Below are positions 57,258 through 64,000 of a DNA stretch of 64,000 bases, piece after piece (within the stretch, counting starts at the first letter, position 1; each line of letters begins with the position of its first letter). This DNA comes from Euglena gracilis (taxonomy: Eukaryota; Euglenida; Euglenophyceae; Euglenales), in NCBI GenBank assembly GCA_039621445.1, contig CP154954.1, forward strand, positions 7,265,425 to 7,329,424. The letters are read 5' to 3'. The notes below the pieces were generated by a model. It searched no databases and had not been told where the DNA came from. It worked only from the letters and a program-made list of their open reading frames with translations. A program made the translations under genes and the position numbers.

Positions 57258-60200
57258 TCACTCAAAAACCGAACCGGTGACCATATCAGCCGTTGACTTT
57301 CTTGACGCATTTACGTCTCTGACTATATGAGCGCTAAAGCGGGGATGATCCCTTTGGTTACATGGGGTATCATCCCCCTCCCTGCCCGAAGCCGGGCGAT
57401 AATCCTCGATAGAGGTTGCTCTTTGACCTACCTTATGCCTTTTGGCTGAAGTATGATCTTTTGAACTGCGAGTCATATCGCGATGGCTTGGGTGGGGAGG
57501 AGTCGCATAGCGACATTTGGGTGAGGGGTGGTTGATTGATCCGCACAGTGAACATGTTGATCGTGATTGGTATTTTGATTTTTGCGAATGCGCATTTTGT
57601 GAAAAACGAGAACTGCATGATGAGGCTGATCCTCTTGGACTTGGGTTGCGCTTTCGCGCTGCGGGACTTGGACAATGGCAAGATATATGACCCTTTTTGT
57701 TACACAAAAAGCACAATTTGTCCGAAAATTCTTCTGAAGAGCACGAATTGCGCAATTTGGATTCCGCTATAGCGGTATGTGATAAGCGTGACACTTTTTT
57801 CACAGAACTGACTTGTATAGCGGGTATTTCTGCTGTGGGGTGGCTCGTATAAGCCGACTGGATTTGTCCCAGAAGCTGTGATAGCTTCAGTTGTTTGGAA
57901 ACATAGTTCCATCGCTCATCGAGCGTCAAAATATGTCCTGCGAGTTCCTCGCGGTGAATTTCTTTGATAAGTTTGGGTATAAAGTGCAGTAATACTGCGT
58001 CAAATTGCTCTTTCATTTGGATTTCGCCTAACTCGTCTACTTCGGCTGCCAAACAAAGCCATTTTGAGTACCATAGGTCTATCGACCTCCATTTTCGGTC
58101 ATGGGGGGCATATTGCCGCCATTTTTTCTCCAGAGTGATTCTGGAAACCAAACTTGAACATGAAGAAGCATATTGCTCTACCAAATCCGGAAAAGAAATG
58201 CGCCCGCGTATGACCAATTGTCTGGCGCGTTCCTTTTCGTCTTTTGGTAAACAGTCTATGAATTCCATTTTGATTACTTCTGGGTTTCCGTCTTGGGTTG
58301 GACCCTTCAAGGCCCAGAAGTACTCCCAGTCACGGAAAAATTGTTTCCATGTGGTGGGGTCACCGTCCCATTGGGGCTTCACCTTATTCGCGATTGCGAT
58401 GGTGTTTGTGAAATCTTTCTGAGTAACCCGTGGCCCTTCGGTGGTATTCATGGTGGGTGGGCCCGGGCGCGGTATCGCACCATGTGTGGATACACCGGTG
58501 GCTGCACCAAGTGTGTTGTTGTGGAAATTATGCGAATGCGCATGGAACATACCACCAAGTGTACCATAGGTACCATGTACATTTGGGGTGTCGCGAATGC
58601 GCGAATGGTGATGCGAATGCGCATGGGGGGGTGACGTGTCACATGGTTGTACTGTTGGAGATTCCAAGCGTATTTGCGAGGAATGACCAGAAACTGGTGT
58701 GGGATTGCGGCCCATACCGCTAATTAGTTCGGACTGCCGAATCTCTTGACTTAAGAGGTGGGTTGGTCTGGTTCTTGATGGAGAACCTGACTCATCATCT
58801 GAAAACTTGTCCATTGGGACTGGTAACGCCACGGGGGGAACTTCCACATGAGCGGAAATGTGGTTTGGTGGCAATGTGCCAGGAGGCTCTTCAATGGTTG
58901 CGCGAATAGCACTTTCTGAGGTGAAGGATGTGGCAAGTGTGCCAACCATACCCGAATGCGGGATTTTTTGTACAGAACGCAATTGCGTGTACTTGGTCCA
59001 AATTGGTTGCCAACTCGTGCACACGTTGCTCCAAATTGTCAACAACTTGCAAATTGTCGTTTATCCGACTCACATCATCCTGTAAGCGCCTAATTCGCTT
59101 TCGGTGTGAGGGTAGTTTATCCAAAAGCAGTGTTTTGTCAGAGATCGACTGAAAGTCCTTTGCAATTGCACCAAACCCAGTGTCTAATTCTTGAACTCGT
59201 ACCGCTAAAGTGCGTATCGCACTGGAAATGGCCTCCAATTGTGGAGATGGTTGGTCCGAATGCGGACTTTTGACTATTTCAGCCTTTGGCTGTTCCATCA
59301 AAACCGAAACTTGCGCGGATAGCGCGGTAATGTCATTTTGTAGTTTTGTGACATCCTGCTTCACCGTTTTCTCGGTGTTCATGAGACTATCACAAAATCC
59401 TTGCATAATTTCGTGATTTTCCGCGCGCATTTCAGCGCAAAACTGCTCCAAGTGTAGGGATGTGAGTGTGGGAATGGGTGTGGTCGACGGCAATGCGTCT
59501 GGGGTTGGTGATTGCACCTGAAGCAATTTTGTGCTTAATTCTTGCATGCATATCTGCAAATCCGCTATCGCGGTTTGAATTACGGTTACATCCGTAATTT
59601 TGCCATTTGTTTCCGCACAGCGGGCATGAAACTTAGCCATAGCGGCTTCAATTTCTACCATGTCACTTTGCCGCTGTTGTTGCAAATCCTCAAACCTACT
59701 CGCAATATTTGCGATTTGGGTGTGAAAACTTGCAACTTCAGCAGGAAATTCACCAGAATGACGAGATTTCTGCTCCAATCGAGAAAGTCTCTCCTCCAAT
59801 TGTTGCACATAAGTGCGGGAGCCAAAACTTTCATGTGCTTGGGCAGAAACTTGTGCAAAATTCGCGGAAACACCGCTCAATTGGAGAATGCGCTGTTGCG
59901 CTTTCTGGAAATCAGTTGCAAGGTTGGAAAACTGCTCCAGTGTGATAAATTGTCCGATAGGACTTGGACATGGGAGCACATGGGGGGGGCGGGAAAAAAT
60001 TTGGTATTTCTAACCCAACCTCAACAAAAAGTGGATGTGGCGCAACCGCCTCAGAATCAAATGTGCCTATCGGCATTGGTGCGATATCTCGCTGGGCGGT
60101 AAAACTGTCAGCCAATCGGCTTTCCACCAAAAGTGGTTGAGCCTGTTGGGCTATGGGCAGCTCGATAGAGCTGGACACCGATAGGTGTGGGGGAGCCCAT

Positions 60201-60514
60201 TGGGCGGGGGGATGAGGCACCATTAGGTTTGCACCCCGTTGGGGTTGGGAATGCTCGATAGAGCTGGACAATTGGGTGGGGGGGTGCTCAATAGAGCTGC
60301 TAATTTGGGTGGGGGGATGCTCAATGGAGCTGGGGATTTGTGTGGGGGGATGCTCAATAGAGCTGAGGACTTGTGTGGGGGGATGCTCAATAGAGCTGGG
60401 GGTATACCTTGATTGGAGCGTATACTCCTCTTGTGACAATTCATGTGAAGTGCTTCTCAAAGAACCAATCAATTCTTGGTAATCAATGAGTGTGTTGGTG
60501 CTTGAGCTCTGCAT
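57258..60514 (-). pseudogene. gag: Element 3 gag, right copy
   Basis: The start is taken at the ATG of MQSSSTNTLIDYQ (60514), matching the MQS-type gag starts of elements 1 and 2. The N-terminal part has an SSIEHPPTQ-type motif repeated six or more times (about 60250-60430). Frame changes fall near 59985 (a G-run) and near 58960. The middle is a long coiled coil. The last frame (to 57258) carries the capsid-like WDGDPTTWKQFFRDWEYFW (about 58370) and two CCHC knuckles (CFLCNKKGHISCHC near 57690-57735, CSLCGSINHPSPKC near 57540). The stop is TGA with no recoding hairpin. Confidence 0.9.
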
Positions 60515-60747
60515 ATTTATATTTGCAGGGGAAAAAAAACACAAGCAAACCACAAAAGGTAAGCAAAGGAACAAACTTAGAAGGATGTGGCAGCTTATAC
60601 TGTCCAGAGCCTCCTGAAGCTCGTACCTGTGCTTAGAAGTTGGCTCCAAACAGCTCGTGGACGCTTTGTGGCCTATAGGCTCAGCACCACCCACTGTTTG
60701 AAGTCACCTGATAAGATGGGGGGGAGAAGGGGCGTAGGAAAGAAACC
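60515..60747 (-). other. Leader of element 3
   Basis: Untranslated region between primer sites and gag ATG, without the obvious ACCGT/ACGGT hairpin of the other leaders. The segment CCTGAAGCTCGTACC resembles the corresponding segment in elements 1 and 2. Confidence 0.5.
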
Positions 60748-60892
60748 AAATCTGCTACCAAGTGTACGCCTTGGTAGTCTTTCTGTTTGTGAAGTATGTG
60801 TAGGTTCGTAACCTATTCTGCTACCAAGTGTATTCCTTGGTAGTCTTTCTGTTTGTGAAGTATGTGTAGGTTCGTAACCTATTCTGCTACCA
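60748..60892 (-). promoter_or_regulatory. Triplicated primer-binding site of element 3
   Basis: On the minus strand TGGTAGCAGA starts at 60892, 60826 and 60760, 66 bp apart. Each full unit has perfectly complementary ends CTTGGTAG / CTACCAAG and carries a GTAGGTTCGTAACCTA segment resembling a tRNA T-arm. Confidence 0.85.
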
Positions 60893-61311
60893 AGTGTACG
60901 TCCCCTGACTCTATTCCCACTGCCTGTCGGCCTACTTACACCCTCCCGTGGGAACAGAACCAGGAGAGTAACAAAAAAGAAAATCTTTCACTTAACTATT
61001 AGTTTTTATTGCCTTTGGGCTTATGCAGAGCACAAGGCAAAGAGAGGGATTTGTTTGGAAACTCGTTCCTCCAATGTTCTCCTATCGGAGTGTTGAACTT
61101 GAAATCTTGGTTTGCCCTTTTGGGCTAATGAAATGTGAAACAGAATAACAATACCACCTGTGAAAAGAGAAGGCAGATCCGAGATAGGATAGTCTATTCC
61201 TAATTCTGCAACTTGTATTGCAGAACTTGGAATAGTACTATCTGGCATAACATTGTACATTCTGCAGTCTGCTGCTATGCACAGTGCCATGTTCATGCTG
61301 CCTGGTACACA
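60893..61311 (-). repeat. 5' LTR of element 3, right copy
   Basis: 419 bp, TGTGTACCAGGCAGC (61311) to ACGTACACT (60893), matching the 3' LTR. ATCGT lies outside it at 61312-61316. Confidence 0.92.
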
Positions 61312-61328
61312 ATCGTGCCTGGTACACA
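61312..61328 (-). repeat. First bases of the element 1 LTR, outer fragment
   Basis: GCCTGGTACACA on the + strand is the reverse complement of the standard LTR start TGTGTACCAGGC. Together with 52156-52555 it completes the element 1 LTR. Directly outside it begins the open methyltransferase reading frame. Confidence 0.85.
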
Positions 61329-61614
61329 AAGCACCTGCGAAGAAGGAGAAGAAATATCTGGTGAAGAAGGCGGCGAAGGAAGAGAAGGAAAGATGGGCGC
61401 TGGACCTGTTCACCGGAACTGGCAGTGTCAGAAGAGCGCTGGAGAAGATGGGCTTCAAGGTGATCAGCGTGGACTGGGACAGAAGTGGAAGCCGGACATC
61501 GTGGCCGACGTGAGGAAGTGGAGGTACTGGGAACAGTACGCTCCCGACTACTTCGAGGTCATCGCGGCGTCCCCGCCCTGTACCGAGTACTCCACAGCCC
61601 TCACCACCCGCTAG
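61329..61614 (+). pseudogene. Cytosine-5 methyltransferase-like domain, N-terminal half, retroelement-borne
   Basis: After a Lys-rich stretch, RWALDLFTGTGSVRRALEKMG and VISVDWD match the S-adenosylmethionine-binding motif I and motif II region of C5 DNA methyltransferases. ASPPCTEYS near 61570 matches the catalytic PPC motif IV. The frame changes by one base near 61479 (DWD to KWKPDIVADVRKW). The domain is cut at its start by the element 1 LTR. Its last codon here is followed by an in-frame TAG (61612-61614), after which the same frame continues into the rest of the domain. The DNA is GC-rich, unlike the elements to its left. Whether it is enzymatically active cannot be judged. Confidence 0.82.
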
Positions 61615-61626
61615 AGGAGGCTCCGT

Positions 61627-63327
61627 ATGGCGGACGCGGTGCTGAAGGCCACGAGGGAGCTGGAGGAGTACTTGGCGCCTACGCGGTGGTGGACTGAAAA
61701 CCCGAGGTTCGGCTTGCTGCGGTGGCGACGAGTCCTGCGCGGAGTGCGGTACGTGGATATCGACTACTGCCGCTTCGCGGAGTACGGGTATCGCAAGCCG
61801 ACCCGCTTCTGGGTCAGCGACGCGATGGCGAAGGAGCTGGAAGACGTCATCTGTGGTGGAAGGTGCGGCAGTATGGTGAAAGGACCAGACGGCGTACGAC
61901 GACATCGCCTGCAGCTGGGAGGCAGTGGCGGCGAGCGCAGGTGCACAAGGGAGGAGGCTTACCGCATCCCGGAGGGGGTGGTGCGGTACCTGTGCCTGGG
62001 GGAGAAAGCACGGGAAGAAGTGGCGGCGGCAGAGGAGGCGAAGAAGGTGCGGAAGGTGGTGGTGCGGCCGTGGCAGCACCTCCCGAACCGGCCGTTCACG
62101 GTCGGCCGGATGGAGCACCGTGGGGGGTGCTACCAGCTGCTGATGGACGTGGAGGTGGAGGCAGGCGGGATGAAGGTCCAGACGAAGGCGTTGATCGATC
62201 CGGGGGGGCAGACCTCCCTCGTGAAGAAGGAGCTGTTCCCGGAGTCGGTGTTCCACGCGGCAACAAGACCCTTGGTGCTGCGCACGGTGAGCGTAGAAGC
62301 ACTACCCGGAGGACAACGAGAAGCAGAGCTGAAGCTGTCCTTCGCGGCCCAGACTGATGACGAGGAGCGGAGACCGAGGACGTGGACGACGAAGGTGGTG
62401 GCGTACGACGGCTGCATCAGCACGGATATGATCCTGGGGTATCCGTGGCTGCGGGAGAACCGGCTGGAGGTCCAGCCATGGCGCGACACCTTGCAGCTCC
62501 ACGCGGACCCAAAGTGGATCCTGAGGCGGCGTGGAGACGAAGAGAAGAAGGAGGAAGATGATGATGAAGACGAAGACGAGCTGGACGGCTACCTCTCCAC
62601 GGTGAAGAAGATGCGGCAGCTGACCACGGACGAGGGCACAGACCGAGTAGTGGCGATGATGCTGAAGGAGGCCGAAGAAGCGGCGAAGGCGGTGCGAGGG
62701 GTGGTGGAGACGGAAGATGATGTCGACCATCCCTTGGCGCGGCAGCTGCGGGACGAGATCATCAACGAGTTCGAAGGCCGGGTGTTCCGTGAGCGGGTCT
62801 GGCCGTGTCCCCCGGCGCGGGGCACCCATGGGAAGGCAGTGCTGAGGCTGAAGCCGGGAGCAACCCCGGTGGTGGGCCGGATCATCAACCTCAAGGGCGA
62901 GCGGCTGGAGGCCCTGAGGGAGATGGAGCGGGAGTGCCTGGCGGACGGCAAGCTGGAGGCGGGGCGGGGGCCGTGGAGGGCGGCCGCCTTCCCCATCCGC
63001 AAGAAGTCGGGCAAGTGGAGGCTGGTGTGCGACTACAGCTTGACCAACAAGATGCTGCAGATGGACTCCTACCCCCTACCGCTGACGGAGGACATCGTGA
63101 GCGAGCAGGCGAAGTGCGAGATCTTCTCGACGGTGGACCTGCGGGACGCCTTCCACCAGGTGGCCATGGCGGAGGAAAGCCGACCCATCACCAACATCCA
63201 CCTGCCCGGCGGCCTCTGGCAGTGGACCGTGGTGCCCCAGGGCATCAACGTCGGTCCGGCGCTGCTCCAGAGGGACATCGACGCGACCTGCCGCAACGTC
63301 TCCGCCCACACCCCACCCCTACTTTGA
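61627..63327 (+). CDS. pol: Methyltransferase C-half, aspartic protease-like and RT polyprotein
   Basis: A 566-codon frame in phase with the preceding methyltransferase half across one TAG. Residues about 1-80 complete the methyltransferase-like domain: TENP at 23-26, DYCRFAEYGYRKPTRFW at 46-62, typical of the small retroelement/phage-type enzymes. Residues about 165-300 form a retropepsin-like domain with LIDPGG at 189-194 (the usual DTG/DSG has Pro) and MILGYPWL at 268-275. An acidic linker (about 304-320) follows. RT starts near 400: KWRLVCDYS at 463-471, FSTVDLRDAFHQ at 500-511 (first catalytic Asp) and WTVVPQGINVGPALLQ. The frame ends artificially at TGA after a C-run, just before the catalytic YFDD block. 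The ATG used may be internal. Confidence 0.85.
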   Translation: MADAVLKATRELEEYLAPTRWWTENPRFGLLRWRRVLRGVRYVDIDYCRFAEYGYRKPTRFWVSDAMAKELEDVICGGRCGSMVKGPDGVRRHRLQLGGSGGERRCTREEAYRIPEGVVRYLCLGEKAREEVAAAEEAKKVRKVVVRPWQHLPNRPFTVGRMEHRGGCYQLLMDVEVEAGGMKVQTKALIDPGGQTSLVKKELFPESVFHAATRPLVLRTVSVEALPGGQREAELKLSFAAQTDDEERRPRTWTTKVVAYDGCISTDMILGYPWLRENRLEVQPWRDTLQLHADPKWILRRRGDEEKKEEDDDEDEDELDGYLSTVKKMRQLTTDEGTDRVVAMMLKEAEEAAKAVRGVVETEDDVDHPLARQLRDEIINEFEGRVFRERVWPCPPARGTHGKAVLRLKPGATPVVGRIINLKGERLEALREMERECLADGKLEAGRGPWRAAAFPIRKKSGKWRLVCDYSLTNKMLQMDSYPLPLTEDIVSEQAKCEIFSTVDLRDAFHQVAMAEESRPITNIHLPGGLWQWTVVPQGINVGPALLQRDIDATCRNVSAHTPPLL

Positions 63328-64000
63328 CGACATCCTGGTGAGCACGAGGCGGCTGCCGGGGTGGAGCGACGAGGAGCTGATCAGGCGGCACGCGGGGGAT
63401 CTGCGCGAGACCCTGCGGGCGCTGGAGGCGGATCGGTGGGTGGCGGATAAGAAGAAGGCGCAGCTGTTCCGCAAGAGGGCGGAGTTCGTGGGGCACGTGC
63501 TGGTGGAGGGCAAGCGCGTGCCCGCGAGCGGCAAGCTGGCGGCGGTGCAGCGGTGGCAACCCCCGGCCAATGTGATGAGTTTGCGCGCTTTTCTCGGCCT
63601 CTGCAATTATTATTCAGGGTATGTACGTATGTACTCGGAGCTGGTCGCCCCCCTGCAGGAGAAACTGAAGCTACCGCGGGATTTGTCCCGGGCAGGCAGC
63701 AAGCACCCCATCGGGTGGTCCGCGGCCGAGCTGGAGGCATTCGAGAAGCTGAAGGCAGCGCTGGTGGCGGACCTGGAGCTGTGGCACGTGGACATGAACA
63801 AACCGTTCGTGTTGCGCACGGACGCCTCTGACTATGCGGTGGGCGCTGTGCTGGAGCAGCTACCGAAGGTGGAGGGCATCCCCTCGGTGGAGGAGCTCCT
63901 GAAGCCCGGGGCGACGGTGGCGCTGCGCTTCATGAGAAGGAAGCTGACGGAGGGGCAGCGGCTGCGGTGGGACACCCGCGAAAAGGAGACGTACGCGGTG
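63320..64000 (+). CDS. pol: RT C-terminal part and RNase H, continues beyond window
   Basis: One base out of phase with the preceding frame at the run CCCCACCCCTAC (63311-63322), this frame opens with YFDDILVSTRR, the RT catalytic block. It runs to the window end without a stop. It includes FRKRAEFVGHVL, SLRAFLGLCNYYSGYVRMYSEL (RT thumb/connection) and an RNase H start VLRTDASDYAVGAVLEQ with DTREKETYAV at the very end. These blocks are typical of Ty3/gypsy-type pol. The one-base shift sits in a homopolymer and may be a sequence error. Integrase and the 3' LTR would lie outside the window. Confidence 0.85.

Larger units (their letters stand above)
52556..61311 (-). mobile_element. Element 3, right copy, full length, gag-only
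   Basis: 8,756 bp. Minus-strand order: 5' LTR (61311-60893), three primer sites 66 bp apart, leader, gag, about 4.3 kb of non-coding DNA, polypurine tract, 3' LTR (52974-52556). Both LTRs are 419 bp and look nearly identical, and the target duplication is ATCGT. No protease, RT or integrase is present, so it is non-autonomous and presumably uses the enzymes of a relative such as element 1. Confidence 0.92.
61329..64000 (+). mobile_element. Methyltransferase-bearing LTR-type retroelement, partial
   Basis: Contains a C5-methyltransferase-like domain, protease, RT and RNase H in one orientation. It is interrupted on its left by the antisense insertion of element 1 and open at the window end. 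Its GC-rich codon use sets it apart from elements 1-3. Methyltransferase-carrying retrotransposons are known from some algae and dinoflagellates; this looks like one of them. Confidence 0.8.

Overview
This window is the left end of a chromosome from a nuclear eukaryotic genome. It opens with more than 6 kb of CCCTAA repeats (TTAGGG telomere type). Everything after that is subtelomeric satellite and nested LTR retrotransposons; no ordinary host gene is recognisable. The lineage cannot be fixed. TTAGGG telomeres together with a Ty3/gypsy-like element carrying a cytosine-methyltransferase-like domain suggest a microbial eukaryote (alga or other protist), but this is inference.

Layout. 1-6350 is telomere. 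6352-10293 is a 219-bp satellite in 18 copies. 10294-10366 is a short internal telomeric tract. 10367-11788 is a fragment of a retroelement 3' region plus an unknown segment. 11789-12093 is a second internal telomeric tract, abutting a retroelement broken inside gag. From 12094 to 50810 the DNA is a giant imperfect palindrome: left arm 12094-31595, right arm 32143-50810, with a 547-bp spacer inside a reverse transcriptase gene. Beyond the right arm lie another element and, from 61329 to the window end, a GC-rich methyltransferase/protease/RT/RNase H retroelement on the + strand.

Three related LTR families share LTR ends (TGTGTACCAGG...GTACACT), a primer-binding site (TGGTAGCAGA), a polypurine tract (GGGAGGGGGA) and gag proteins with a coiled coil and two CCHC knuckles. 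Element 1 (gag-pol) sits antisense inside the methyltransferase element. Element 2 is inserted in the pol of element 1 (5-bp target duplication GATTT). Element 3 is inserted in the LTR of element 1 (target duplication ATCGT). The inverted duplication then copied elements 1 and 2 into the left arm, where a second copy of element 3 replaces the middle of element 2. Element 2 in the right arm also carries about 5.5 kb of unrelated proline-rich and cysteine-rich coding sequence between RT and its 3' LTR. Element 3 has gag but no pol.

For elements 1 and 2 the sequence suggests the following expression scheme. Priming would be by a tRNA resembling initiator tRNA-Met at a tandemly repeated primer site. 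Gag would be translated from a structured leader. Pol would be made by in-frame readthrough of a UAG codon followed at once by a strong hairpin, a hairpin kept identical in both families. Nearly every copy is broken by nonsense codons or frameshifts. Several breaks fall on C/G homopolymers and could be sequence errors.
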